Translations under genes and position numbers: made by a program
Source of the DNA: Martinezella lusitana
Lineage (GTDB): Bacteria > Pseudomonadota > Alphaproteobacteria > Rhizobiales > Rhizobiaceae
Assembly: GCF_900094565.1 (NCBI RefSeq)
Contig: NZ_FMAF01000021.1
Coordinates: 39,003-103,002 of the forward strand
DNA length: 64,000 nt
Direction of reading: 5' to 3'
Notes under the pieces: model-generated
What the model was told of the DNA's origin: nothing
What the model saw: only the letters and a program-made list of their open reading frames with translations
Database searches by the model: none
In this document: in pieces, positions 51,512 to 61,137 of the stretch
Layout of the letters: every line of letters begins with the position of its first letter
Numbering within the stretch: the stretch's first letter is position 1

Positions 51512-52423
51512 ATGAATGGTCTCACGCTCGCCCAACTCCGCTCGATCGATGCCGTCGTCACCGAGGGATCGCTGCAAGCTGCCGCGCTGCGGCTCGGCCG
51601 CACGCACCCAACTCTGCATACGGCCATCATCAACGTCGAACGCCAGATCGGCTTCCCCCTGTTCGATCGAACTGGGTATCGCATGGTCCTTACGCCCGCC
51701 GGAGAGGCGTTCCTGGCGCGTGCCAGACGCGTGCTCACCGAAATGGCGGACCTTCAGGTCTATGCGGCGCAGCTCGCCGCCGGCGAGGAAAGCGAGTTGC
51801 GAGTCGTGATCGGTGATCTATCGCCGCTTCCCGAAATGCTCCAGCTCCTGCGTGGTTTCTTCGATGGTCGGCCGGCCACTCGATTGCATCTTCAGTTCGC
51901 GGCGATTTCCGGGCCATGGGAATTGCTGTTGGAGGATCGTACAGACCTCATTCTGCATCACGTCGATCAGAGTGATCCGCGCTTTGAAACGATCAGCCTT
52001 CGTCCTGTTCGCCTGATTCCAGTCGCTGCCCCGAACTTTCTGCCCTTTTCGACAGAGGAGGCGTCGCCGGAACGAATGCGGGACCTGGTTCAATGTGTCA
52101 TTCGGGACAGCGCGCAAAATTTGCCCGAGAGAAGCTACTATGTCATCGAAGGTGCGCGGACCTGCACGGTCAGTGATCAGCTGATGAAGAAGGAAGTGAT
52201 CCTGCAAAGCCTTGGCTGGGGCCACATGCCGGATTTTCTTGTCGATGCCGAATTGCGGGAAGGCCGTTTGATTTCTCTGGCCAACGGCTATTTCGGCGGC
52301 GGCGTGATTGAGCTGGTCGCCGCCCGGCGGTCCGGTCGGGCACATGGGCCAGCAGCGTCGGCGCTCTGGCGTCTGCTGCAAGCGAGCGCTGCGTCGACGT
52401 TAAGTGGCAAACCGAGACGATAG
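51512..52423 (+). CDS. LysR-family transcriptional regulator
   Basis: 303 residues. N-terminal helix-turn-helix (LAQLRSIDAVVTEGSLQAAA, LRLGRTHPTLHTAIINVERQ) and a periplasmic-binding-like effector domain (ELRVVIGDLSPLPEMLQLLR). The position back-to-back with the oxidoreductase implies control of it in response to a substrate or inducer. Confidence 0.93.
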   Translation: MNGLTLAQLRSIDAVVTEGSLQAAALRLGRTHPTLHTAIINVERQIGFPLFDRTGYRMVLTPAGEAFLARARRVLTEMADLQVYAAQLAAGEESELRVVIGDLSPLPEMLQLLRGFFDGRPATRLHLQFAAISGPWELLLEDRTDLILHHVDQSDPRFETISLRPVRLIPVAAPNFLPFSTEEASPERMRDLVQCVIRDSAQNLPERSYYVIEGARTCTVSDQLMKKEVILQSLGWGHMPDFLVDAELREGRLISLANGYFGGGVIELVAARRSGRAHGPAASALWRLLQASAASTLSGKPRR

Positions 52424-52479
52424 TACTGATCGACATTAGCTGGTGTATAGCATAGCAGATGATGTCAGCAGATCTTGCC

Positions 52480-54423
52480 TCATGCCGCCAGTGGTTCGTC
52501 ATATCGCATCAGCCGCCCGGCGTTCGCCAGCACCAACAGTGTGCTGAAATTATGCAGGAGGGCGGCGACAACGGCCCCCGCCGCTCCGAGAAAACCGAAG
52601 CCCGCCAATACGACGATCGCAACTGTCCAGCCGAGGCCAGTGATAACGTTGGTTTTCAGCGTCCGGCGACAGAGCCTGCTGAGCCGGATGCATGTGCCGA
52701 GCCGTCGCAGATCGCTGCCGATCAGGATGATGTCCGAGGAGGCAAGCGCAATATCGGCGCCGCCCGCGCCTAAGGCAATCCCGACGGCACCGGCCTTGAG
52801 GGCGAGCGAGTCGTTGATCCCGTCGCCGACGACAAGAGGTTTGAAGCCGCTTTTCGTCTCGCTTAGCACGCGCTTCAGCTTGTCTGCGGGCAAGGCCTCA
52901 GCCGCGATGTCGGTTATGCCGATCTCGCGCGCGAGGGTATGTGCGACCGATTGGCGGTCGCCGGTGAGTAGAAGCTGTCGATGGAGCCCGAGCGCCCGCA
53001 ACTCCGTCATCGCAGCCGCTGCTTCGGGCTTGATCGTGTCCGACAGGAGAAGCCAGGCGACAAAATTTCCGCCGATCGACATGCCCGCGAGCGGACCGTC
53101 ATGCACGGGAACCGGGGGAACGACGACGGACAGGCGTTCAAACAATTGGGGACGTCCGAGGGCCACTTCACCCATTGCCGTGCTCGCAACGACGCCCAAA
53201 CCTTGAAATTCCCGAACGCTCGTCAGGGGGTGATAAGCATCATGGGCGACGAGCGAGGCCAGCGCTCGGCTCACCGGATGACTGCTGGCAGCGCCCAGAG
53301 AGGCGGCCAAGGCCCGAACGATCTCTCGATCCGTATTGGCGGTAAGCCTGATGTCCTTCAGCCGAAGCCGGCCGAAGGTGAGGGTGCCGGTCTTGTCGAT
53401 GACCAAGGAGGTCAGGTCTGCCAACTCTACGAGAAATGCCGAGCTACGGATGAGGATGCCGTGGCGCGCGGCGACTGCGATACCGGCAATCGCCGTTGCC
53501 GGCGCGGACAGGACCAGGGCGCAAGGGCAGGCAGCAACCAGGATCGCAAGCATGATCTGGTCATTGTAGGTGAGGAACCAGGCGATGGCCGCTATCGTCA
53601 ACACGAATGCCAGATATTGCTGGGCGTAACGCTCCAAGAGCCGGGTAATAGGCGGCTTTGAACTTTCCGCGCGCTGCATCAGCGCGATGACTTTTCCAAG
53701 CGTCGAATCCTCACCTGCTCGGGTCACCTCGATCTCAAGACGACCGTCCAGGTTGATCGCGCCACCGAAGACGTCCATCCCGGCGGAGACTTCGAGAGGC
53801 ACGGATTCGCCGGTGATTGGCGCGGTGTCGAGGCTTGCCTGTCCCTCCCTGACGCGACCATCGGCGGGAATGCGGTCTCCCGCTCTTACCTCCACCAAAT
53901 CGCCGGGCTTTAGAGATACATTGTCGACTTCACGCGTCCGGCCGTCCGGTGTGATCAGCCGCGCGTGGCTGCGGGTCAGACGTGCCAGCGCCTCCATCGC
54001 TTCTTTTGATCCGATGACGCTGCGCTCCTCCAGCACATGGCCGAATATCATGATGATCGGCAGAAGTGCGGCGGTCAGCAGATCGCCCGTCGCCCAGGCA
54101 GCCAGCATCGCCAGGGCGATCAACTGATCGGTGATGCCGTGCAGGCTTGGATGGCGCAGACCATGCCAACCGGACCGTACGACCGGAACTGCGACGATCA
54201 GCGAGGCAGCCGCCAGCAGAAGCTGGCTGACGCCCTCTTCGTCAGGCGCAAGCCAAAGCCAGCCGATGCCGAGCGCGAGCAAGCTCAAGGCGATCATGGC
54301 GAGTGTGAGCTGAACGGCCGCCGCCTGCTTTTCGTTGGCGGTCAGCAGGCCGGCGCTGAGCATATGGCCATGATGGTGCGCGTGGCCGTGGGAGCCGTGC
54401 GAATGATCGGTCGCGACACTCAT
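52480..54423 (-). CDS. P1B-type heavy-metal ATPase with His-rich N-terminus
   Basis: 647 residues. His-rich N-terminus (SHGSHGHAHHHGH within residues 8-20) instead of a CxxC domain; TGES 204-207; metal-site CPC 299-301; phosphorylation Asp343 in DKTGT; HP 382-383; hinge GDGIND 533-538. CPC plus a His-rich tail suggests Zn/Cd/Pb or Cu transport, direction probably outward. It is the last gene of an operon with three SPFH proteins, its ATG overlapping the preceding stop by 4 bp; that partnership is unusual for metal pumps. Confidence 0.93.
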   Translation of the reverse strand: MSVATDHSHGSHGHAHHHGHMLSAGLLTANEKQAAAVQLTLAMIALSLLALGIGWLWLAPDEEGVSQLLLAAASLIVAVPVVRSGWHGLRHPSLHGITDQLIALAMLAAWATGDLLTAALLPIIMIFGHVLEERSVIGSKEAMEALARLTRSHARLITPDGRTREVDNVSLKPGDLVEVRAGDRIPADGRVREGQASLDTAPITGESVPLEVSAGMDVFGGAINLDGRLEIEVTRAGEDSTLGKVIALMQRAESSKPPITRLLERYAQQYLAFVLTIAAIAWFLTYNDQIMLAILVAACPCALVLSAPATAIAGIAVAARHGILIRSSAFLVELADLTSLVIDKTGTLTFGRLRLKDIRLTANTDREIVRALAASLGAASSHPVSRALASLVAHDAYHPLTSVREFQGLGVVASTAMGEVALGRPQLFERLSVVVPPVPVHDGPLAGMSIGGNFVAWLLLSDTIKPEAAAAMTELRALGLHRQLLLTGDRQSVAHTLAREIGITDIAAEALPADKLKRVLSETKSGFKPLVVGDGINDSLALKAGAVGIALGAGGADIALASSDIILIGSDLRRLGTCIRLSRLCRRTLKTNVITGLGWTVAIVVLAGFGFLGAAGAVVAALLHNFSTLLVLANAGRLMRYDEPLAA

Positions 54424-55459
54424 TTGTCGGCTCCCTGCAGAATGAGCCGTGCGTCGTCCCGGGGATCGACCGTGACCACCGAGCCTGCCTGCGACAGGAT
54501 TTTGCCAACGCGATCCCGATAGAGGCGCCAGAGAAGACCGGGGTCGCTATCGGACCCTTGCGCGTTAGCAAAGCCGGTGACGGTGGCCGTGTCGGCACGC
54601 GCCTTTGACAGCCGTTCGCTGGATTGCGCTTCCGCCACCTGCACGATCCGGTCGGCTTCCTGATCGGCGGCCTGCTTGTCCTTTTCCGCGTCGTTTTGCG
54701 CTGACGCAATGGCCTGCTCCGCCTGCTGGCTTGCCGTCAGCACCCCGTCGAATGCGCTAACGGCCGGCGTCGGGAGCGCGGATTGAACATCGGCGCGGTC
54801 GATCTCGATCCCGAGACCTGTGCCCTTCGCTTTCAGGGAGTTTAGACTGCTATTGATGCTGTTCACCAGGTCGGCGCGCAAACGCTCGCGACGCTCGGCG
54901 ATATCGCTGTCGGCGGAGACCAGCCCGGGCGTGCGACCAGAACGCTGTCCAGATCGCGTGAGGCGCAGATCACAACGGCGCTTCGGGTCACGAGGCGGTC
55001 CAGTGCCGGAAGGACGTGCTCCTCTTGCAGGACGTAGGTGAAGGGGTCGGTCACCCGATAGAAGACGCGGATGTCGAGCTGAACGACACTCGCGTCGGCG
55101 GTCAGCAAGTATCCCGATCCCGCCAGGGTATCGCTTTCCATTGAAGCGTCGGCCTCGCCGCTCTGAGCCGGAGGCGAGCGAAGCAATCCGTTGATCCGGC
55201 GTTCCAAGACCGCTGCGGCGTTGGGCAGAAGCAAAACCTTTTCGAAAGGCGCGGGCAAGGCCCATAGCAGGCCAGATTCCTGTACCCTATCCAAGGCGCC
55301 CAGGCGCAGGACAACGGCCCGGCTTTGCGGTGCGATCTCCCTGATATTGGATGTCGCCCAGCCAACGGCCGCCAGCACCACGATGGTGGACAGCAGCACG
55401 GAAACCAGACGAACAGCCTGATGTTGCGCCGCCGAATTCCTATCCCCGACCGCATTCAT
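54420..55459 (-). pseudogene. SPFH/HflK-HflC-like protein, frameshifted in this sequence
   Basis: From ATG 55459 one membrane helix (VSVLLSTIVVLAAVGWATSN) and an SPFH domain (RAVVLRLGALDRVQESGLLW, SYLLTADASVVQLDIRVFYR-like segment) run to VLVARP, where the frame changes near 54925-54945; the other frame supplies GLVSADSDIAERRERLRADL, the helical region (AEQAIASAQNDAEKDKQAAD) and the end RLILQGADK at 54420. One base restores a protein of about 346 residues. It could be a true inactivation or a sequencing error in the GC-rich CCCGGG stretch. Gap of two bases to the gene before, 4-bp overlap with the ATPase. Confidence 0.85.
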
Positions 55460-55461
55460 CT

Positions 55462-56472
55462 CTAACGTGCTCCGCCTGCCAACGCGGCGCTGGCTGGACC
55501 ATCGATCAAAGCCCGGAACGGCGCAGCATCGGTGCGTAGGACAAGGCGCGTGTTGGAATTGACGATCGTGCCGAGCGTGTCGAGCGAGCGAAGCAGTTCG
55601 TAAAGCTCCGGCGCGCTCTTATAGGCAGTTCCATAAATCTGCGCCGCTTCGACGCGGGATTTGGCTTCTATATCGGCAGCCTTCACGGTCGCGTCCGCCC
55701 GCAGGACTCTCGCGTCGCGTTCGGCTGCGGAGCGAATTTCCGCGGCCTGACGCTTGCCGACCGCCGCTCGCTCGGTGGCGATGGTCTCACGCTCGGCCCG
55801 CATGCGGTCGACGGTGGCGTTTAGCGTGACCGACGGTAACGTCAGGCGCTCGATACCGACATCGACAACCCGCAAGCCATAAGTGTCGAACAATTGCTGC
55901 ACGATCTGGGCCTTGAGCTGTGCTTCCAACGCATCGATCCGAAGCTTGTTCGGATCGGGATTGATCAGCGACGACAGGTCGAAATTGCTGGCTGCGGTTT
56001 CAAGCGATGACCCGAGGAAAGTGCGGATTTGCACTGCCGCCTGATCCGGCTGGTTCTGAACCGACCGCACGAAGCGCTTGATGGCATCCGGATCGGAGGG
56101 AACCTGCCAGATCGCATAGGCCTGCGCGATGATCCGCAGCCCATCCTTGGTCCCGACATCCTGCAGGCCGCTGGACGTTGATTTGGAGCGCAGATCGACG
56201 TCGATGGTCTTTTCCAGGGGAATGGGAAGCCGGAAGGCGAGACCCGGATCGATCAGAACGCGAGCGGGATTGCCAAACCTGGTGATGACGGTCGCGGCTC
56301 CCGATCTCACCTGGACGAGGCAGGCGGCAACCAGAATGATGGCGACGACGATCATCGCGACGATCAGGCGGGACCACCGAAAGGGCATCGTCTCGTTGTG
56401 ATCATCGCCGTGAGAATGATGATGATCGTGACCGTGATGGTCCGAGTCCGGATGGGCGTGCGCGTCAGTCAT
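55462..56472 (-). CDS. HflC-like SPFH protein with His-rich N-terminus
   Basis: 336 residues. The first 26 residues hold ten histidines (HPDSDHHGHDHHHSHGDDH), which may bind metal in the cytoplasm; one membrane helix follows (LIVAMIVVAIILVAACLVQV), then an SPFH domain (ATVITRFGNPARVLIDPGLA, LRIIAQAYAIWQVPSDPDAI) and a helical region (RMRAERETIATERAAVGKRQ, AAEIRSAAERDARVLRADA). HflC in E. coli partners HflK and regulates FtsH. Here it overlaps the large HflK-like gene by 4 bp. Confidence 0.88.
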   Translation of the reverse strand: MTDAHAHPDSDHHGHDHHHSHGDDHNETMPFRWSRLIVAMIVVAIILVAACLVQVRSGAATVITRFGNPARVLIDPGLAFRLPIPLEKTIDVDLRSKSTSSGLQDVGTKDGLRIIAQAYAIWQVPSDPDAIKRFVRSVQNQPDQAAVQIRTFLGSSLETAASNFDLSSLINPDPNKLRIDALEAQLKAQIVQQLFDTYGLRVVDVGIERLTLPSVTLNATVDRMRAERETIATERAAVGKRQAAEIRSAAERDARVLRADATVKAADIEAKSRVEAAQIYGTAYKSAPELYELLRSLDTLGTIVNSNTRLVLRTDAAPFRALIDGPASAALAGGAR

Positions 56473-58493
56473 CGGCCGGTTTCTTCGCTTTGGTATGGAG
56501 TGTTAGGCTCGGCATTTGTGTTGGGATCGACCGGTAGCATCATGCTCCGGAGATCGAGGGTCGGAGTGATGCTCCCGCCGATGCGGTGATCGATGACAAG
56601 AGCCTTTGAATGGGATAATCCCATCGCTAGTTGATTGAAGTATTCCTCTGTGAGAAACGCCTGTCCCGCCTCGTGGAAGGCCGATTGCTCGGCCTGGAAG
56701 CGCAGCTTTGCGACCTCCGAAGCCGCGATGCCTTCCCTTGCCTTCGCGATCGCATCGTCCTGTCGGAGGCTGGCATTCAATTGCGCCTCGTTCGTCTGTT
56801 CGGCTGCGGCTCCCCGCTCGCGCGCAACCAGTGTCTCGGCGCTGATCTCTGCCGCCTGGACACCGTGAAATGCATTGGCTGCGCCGGCGGGTGGGTGGAT
56901 GGCCTCGATGACCACCGCCAGGATTTCGACACCGCTGTTCAACTCATCCATGCTCTTCTGAACTGTTGAGGCAATATCGCCTGCCAGTGACAACCGGCCC
57001 TCGCTCAAGACATCGTTGAGCGTTCTTCTGGCAAAATCATGCACCAATACCCGGTTCGCTGTGCTTTCGATCAAGGCCGGCAGATCGGCGACCCGATAGG
57101 CGGCCTTCATTGCCGCCTGGTCCGAAAGACCGATACGGTAGACGAAGCGGACGTCCATGTTGACGATCTGAAAGCTTTGCTCGCCACCGGTGCCGCTGGC
57201 GATGACCTGCGATTTCTCGCTGATGTGCGAGGCATCCCATAGCCGGTTCGCACTTTCCGGCGCCAGTCCTTCGGCATCGGCCAGCGGCTCGCCATTGCCG
57301 TTCGTGCTGATGGAGGTTGCCAGCTCGTGCACGCTGCCGTTCTCGATGGCAATGACACGGCCGAACGGCCACGGAAGACCGATGTGAAGGCCGGAATGCA
57401 GAATGCCCTCAGCCTTGCCGAACCGCTCATAAACGCCACGGCCGGTCATCGGAATTTCGCGCACGCCGCTCAACAGCCAACCCAGAAGGAGTGTTCCAAG
57501 AATGATGGCCGGAGCGGTCTTTCGAATGAACGAGAAAGCCCAAATCTGCCGAAGGTCGATGCCGTGTTTGGTCCGCAATTCAGATTGGATGCCGACCAAA
57601 AGCTGAGGTGGCCACTGAAGCGTGCCGGCGACAAGGCTGGTGGCGATCAATGTCGGCTCGCGGCTGTCGTTTTGCGGGCGGAACATGGAGGCGATCGCGC
57701 GGAACAGGAACTCAAGCCCGACGAGTGCGACAAAGCCTCCCAACGCCGCCAGGAGTTTGATGGGCAGTCCAGATCCGCGCGCGCTCAGGAACAGGCAGAA
57801 GCAAGACAGGACGAGCACGAAAATGGGCACGCGCGCCAATTGCGAAATTGCTCTTGCCTCGGGCCACTCCGCTGCATCGGTCGCGGCGAGTCGTCTTTCC
57901 GTCACAAGCAGAAGAAAGGCGAAAGCCAGACAGGCCGCAATGACGACGAGGAACGGCGTTCCGATCGCAGCGCTATCCGCCTTCAATGTCCAGCCGGTGT
58001 AGACGATCAAGCATGCGAACATGGATAGACCGGCGACCCGGAGCGGGTTGGCTCCGATCCGCAACAGGAGTGATCGCCCCGCGAAGAAAGCGCTTCCCGT
58101 CCATCGCTCGATCAGATCGGGCCCTTCCGTCTCCCGCTGCGACCACGGCGACGTCACGAAAGCAATGAGCCATTGCGCGGGTTTCCCGAGCCGCATACCG
58201 GCGAGACCGGCTTTCTTTCGACGCCACTCTGCAACGTCGTAGGCAGATCGAAGCCCGGTGCCAAACAGGATAAGTGCAGCGGCGTTATTGCAAAAGAAAG
58301 CCACCCAAATTGGGTTAAGGCTGAACGTATTTGCAATCAGAGCACAGAGCAAAAGCAGGGCCGCAAAGATTGAAACGCTGAAACCATGGTTTGCAATATC
58401 ATGCGCTTGAACCGCGGCAAGTTGGAAGTCTGCTCGGTTTTTGATCTCAGGAAGCTGCTGCGCGTCGTCGGAACTAGTTTTCGGCATTCCCAT
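56469..58493 (-). CDS. Large HflK-like SPFH protein with polytopic N-terminus
   Basis: 674 residues. About seven hydrophobic segments occupy residues 35-350 (SIFAALLLLCALIANTF, VAGLSMFACLIVYTGW, FLVVIAACLAFAFLLLV, IFVLVLSCFCLFLSA, LLAALGGFVALVGLEFLF, AIILGTLLLGWLLSGV), then an SPFH domain (IPMTGRGVYERFGKAEGILH, FQIVNMDVRFVYRIGLSDQA, RVLVHDFARRTLNDVLSEGR) and a coiled tail. A normal HflK has one membrane helix, so the N-terminal fusion is the oddity. First gene of the four-gene operon; start codon by position only. Confidence 0.88.
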   Translation of the reverse strand: MGMPKTSSDDAQQLPEIKNRADFQLAAVQAHDIANHGFSVSIFAALLLLCALIANTFSLNPIWVAFFCNNAAALILFGTGLRSAYDVAEWRRKKAGLAGMRLGKPAQWLIAFVTSPWSQRETEGPDLIERWTGSAFFAGRSLLLRIGANPLRVAGLSMFACLIVYTGWTLKADSAAIGTPFLVVIAACLAFAFLLLVTERRLAATDAAEWPEARAISQLARVPIFVLVLSCFCLFLSARGSGLPIKLLAALGGFVALVGLEFLFRAIASMFRPQNDSREPTLIATSLVAGTLQWPPQLLVGIQSELRTKHGIDLRQIWAFSFIRKTAPAIILGTLLLGWLLSGVREIPMTGRGVYERFGKAEGILHSGLHIGLPWPFGRVIAIENGSVHELATSISTNGNGEPLADAEGLAPESANRLWDASHISEKSQVIASGTGGEQSFQIVNMDVRFVYRIGLSDQAAMKAAYRVADLPALIESTANRVLVHDFARRTLNDVLSEGRLSLAGDIASTVQKSMDELNSGVEILAVVIEAIHPPAGAANAFHGVQAAEISAETLVARERGAAAEQTNEAQLNASLRQDDAIAKAREGIAASEVAKLRFQAEQSAFHEAGQAFLTEEYFNQLAMGLSHSKALVIDHRIGGSITPTLDLRSMMLPVDPNTNAEPNTPYQSEETGR

Positions 58494-58572
58494 ACTTTAT
58501 GCGCTCTTCCACGCCGCATCGAAGAAAGGTTTTCTATCTATTTCGCCAGCACCGCAGTCATTTGGGTGTAGG

Positions 58573-58590
58573 GATACGTTATTACGTATC
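58573..58590. promoter_or_regulatory. Inverted repeat upstream of SPFH/ATPase operon
   Basis: GATACG-TTATTA-CGTATC, perfect 6-bp arms, 80 bp upstream of the operon's first codon. A possible operator of a metal-responsive or other regulator; none is encoded nearby. Confidence 0.4.
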
Positions 58591-58784
58591 GTACCCTTAT
58601 CTGCAAGGCTTCGCCTTGAAAAAGGAAAGTCGGCTGATCGGCATCACTTGCGCCGTGTAGCCCCCCGGAAACAAACATAGTTTCGCCTACGACGGGCTTG
58701 GCCGACGGCGCCCGTTGTCTGGACAGAGCTGACCTTATGCCACGCGCCGGGTATCGGATCTTCGCAACGCGGCGGCGCGGGTTC

Positions 58785-59093
58785 TTAAATCCCTGACCCG
58801 TCGAGCTGCTGGGTGTCGTCGCCTTCCCAGGGTGAGGGCATCGAGGTGCGATTGAGATTAGCCGAGGGCATCGGCATCCAGCACTTCAGCTCCGGCTCGG
58901 CATATTCGATGACGCGGCCGGGCGAGGAATCAGAGGCGCGCCAGCCTTCTACGCCGAACTGATCGCCATTCGACCAGTAGGCGAGGTCGACTTCTGCCGG
59001 CCCCTGTTCGGACGGGCGGACCGTGACGAGGATCCGACTGCCGTCTTTCGGCGCGCTTGCCATGTGGCGCCAGCGGTCTGGCTCGTCCATCAT
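58785..59093 (-). CDS. DUF551-like small protein
   Basis: 102 residues from ATG 59093 with AGGAGG upstream. WRHMASAPKDGSRILVTVRP, VDLAYWSNGDQFGVEGWRAS and VIEYAEPELKCWMPMPSA give the W-x-x-M..APKDG..ILV...W.P pattern of small phage- and plasmid-type DUF551-like proteins. Unknown function. Confidence 0.7.
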   Translation of the reverse strand: MMDEPDRWRHMASAPKDGSRILVTVRPSEQGPAEVDLAYWSNGDQFGVEGWRASDSSPGRVIEYAEPELKCWMPMPSANLNRTSMPSPWEGDDTQQLDGSGI

Positions 59094-59537
59094 TTTTCCT
59101 CCTGCCTTGCTGCGGGTTGAAGTGTCGCCTCACCATCGAAAGCGGTCAACCCAAACTTTCCACAACCCATCCTCTATTGGTCGTACTTCGTTTAGAACAG
59201 TTGCAGGAACGCAAGAAGCATGCCGAACCCGGACGCATTGCTTCGTCCGCCGGCCTCCAACAGGGCTAGCCGGGGCGGGCGTTTCGAACACGGTGCCGCC
59301 AAAAGGCAACCGCCGTCCGCGGCGCTCCGACCGTCACATAGACCGTGTCGCCCCTCGCGCGGAGGTTCCTTCTCACATCGTTGCGACCCGCCAGACATCG
59401 TTTCGCCTTTCAGCTATTTGGCGTTTGTCGTTCCGACCACCGTGTTCTAGTATGATGATAGAAATGCGGACATTCCGCCACGGTTGACGGCGACGCCCCG
59501 TTCAATCCGCCATAGCGAGCGTCAGGGATATGATCTC
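59094..59537. other. Intergenic region
   Basis: About 440 bp between two divergent genes. Short frames lack ribosome binding sites and motifs; no gene supported. Confidence 0.35.
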
Positions 59538-60365
59538 ATGCTCATCCGCTATGGGTACGATATTACCGTAACTTGCGCACAACCGATACCGATACTGACC
59601 ATGCTGACGCCGCGACCCGAGCGCTCGGCTGATGTTCGATCGCCGGATGTTGTTGTGACAAGCCCTGAGACAGCAACCACCACCTACCTGGATTTGTTCG
59701 GCAATGTCTGCCGCCGCTTTATCGCGCCGATGGGTGACCTGCAGATATGGGGGGACGGAACCCTTGAAGACAGCGGTACCCATGATCCGGCCTTTTGGGA
59801 TGCGCAGGAGATCGCAGTTGGTGAGCTGCCGGACGATTGCCTCATCTACCTGATGGGAAGCCGTTATTGCGAGACCGACCGTTTGAGCCAGATCGCATGG
59901 GACAGGTTCGGCAACGTCGCGCCGGGATGGGGCAGGGTGCAGGCGATATGCGATTTCGTTCACCAACACATCATCTTCGGCTATCAGAACGCTCGCTCGA
60001 CGCGGACGGCGCTCGAAGCCTATGAAGAGCGGATCGGCGTCTGCCGCGATTATGCCCATCTGGCCATTGCTTTCTGCCGCTGCATGAATATTCCGGCACG
60101 CTATATCAACGGTCACTTGGGCGATATCGGCGTGCCGATCCTCGACCCAATGGATTTTAGCGCCTGGATCGAAGTTTTTCTTGGCGGTCGATGGATGACG
60201 TTCGATCCGCGCAATAAAGTTCCGCGCATCGGCCGCATCGTGGTCGCCCGCGGTCGGGACGCAGCTGACGTCCCGCTTATAGTTTCCTTCGGTCCGCACG
60301 TCTTGAAGTCTTTCCGGGTCTGGACCTATGACGTCACCGATGCACAACCTCCGGCCACCCAGTAG
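59538..60365 (+). CDS. Transglutaminase-like protein with substituted catalytic His
   Basis: 275 residues from ATG 59538 (TTG 59484 also in frame). Core with Cys169 in ERIGVCRDYAHLAIAFCRCM, then PMDFSAWIEVFLGGRWMTFD where the usual His of the H-A-W motif is Ser208, and Asp223. As far as I recall, relatives of this rhizobial group also read F-S-A-W, so the difference may be a subfamily trait rather than a mutation. Possibly a non-canonical enzyme or a binding protein. Confidence 0.8.
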   Translation: MLIRYGYDITVTCAQPIPILTMLTPRPERSADVRSPDVVVTSPETATTTYLDLFGNVCRRFIAPMGDLQIWGDGTLEDSGTHDPAFWDAQEIAVGELPDDCLIYLMGSRYCETDRLSQIAWDRFGNVAPGWGRVQAICDFVHQHIIFGYQNARSTRTALEAYEERIGVCRDYAHLAIAFCRCMNIPARYINGHLGDIGVPILDPMDFSAWIEVFLGGRWMTFDPRNKVPRIGRIVVARGRDAADVPLIVSFGPHVLKSFRVWTYDVTDAQPPATQ

Positions 60366-60750
60366 CAATGGCTGGGCGCGACGGCAGCCCGGTTCCGAGA
60401 GCTCGCCGTTTTGTGCATTGTGTAAAGTTTGGTCCCGTTATAGCGAATACTGCTGCGCCGCCGGGTCGGGCACGCACCGCTGACAGCATCGGCGGCTTCT
60501 ATCCTGACGCCGGAGCAGCAGGGAGCTTTCCGCGCCGGCTATTCGGATCCGCTGGTTACCCAGCGGGTGAAAGCGGTTCTATCGTCGGCGACGTCAAACA
60601 AGGCAGGCATGCTGATGGAGTCTAAATGCAAGAGCGAGTTTCAGACTTTAACGGCGCACGTTTTGCCGGCAACTCTGAAATCGCGTCGGGTGCGAGCAGA
60701 GGATGTTCGAAACGTTGAATCTGGCAGTGGGCTGTTCGGATTTGTGCTGA
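60366..60750. other. Intergenic region with possible coding relic
   Basis: About 385 bp. Around 60500-60615 one frame reads LTPEQQGAFRAGYSDPLVTQ then RVKAVLSSATSNKAG, which looks like coding sequence without a start; the family is not recognised with confidence. Confidence 0.3.
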
Positions 60751-61137
60751 CTACGCCGCCTCAGATATAAGATGGTAAGGCTGGACGAGGTAATCGGAAG
60801 GGATGCCCCATTCCTTGTTCAGCTTGTGGATCATATCCACAGTGAGGGCACGCTTCCGGTTCAAAATCTCGGAAGCGCGCGACTTGGAGCCGAAGAGTTT
60901 AGCTAGATCGGATTGCTTTCGCCCGCTCATCTCCATGTGGGCCTTGATCAGCTCGACGGGCTCCGGGGCTTCGATCGAATAGTGACGATTCTCGTAGGCC
61001 TCGATAAGAGCGGAAAGGATATCGAAGCGATCTGCATCCGGCGTACCGAAGGCGGGAGGGTTATCGAAATACCGCTCAACCTCGCCAGTAGCCCAAGCAA
61101 GGTCTTCATCGTTCCTGATGGCGCGGATGTTGTCCAT
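60751..61137 (-). CDS. higA: HigA-type antitoxin
   Basis: 128 residues. An N-terminal acidic part (LAWATGEVERYFDNPPAFGT) and a helix-turn-helix (SGRKQSDLAKLFGSKSRASE, ILNRKRALTVDMIHKLNKEW). The ATG overlaps the toxin stop by one base (TAATG). Together with the toxin gene it forms the HigBA order (toxin first). It remains intact although the toxin gene is broken. Confidence 0.88.
   Translation of the reverse strand: MDNIRAIRNDEDLAWATGEVERYFDNPPAFGTPDADRFDILSALIEAYENRHYSIEAPEPVELIKAHMEMSGRKQSDLAKLFGSKSRASEILNRKRALTVDMIHKLNKEWGIPSDYLVQPYHLISEAA

Noticed and set aside
57327..58028. 233-residue frame antisense to the HflK-like gene
   Set aside because: Low-complexity charged sequence without motifs opposite a clear membrane protein.
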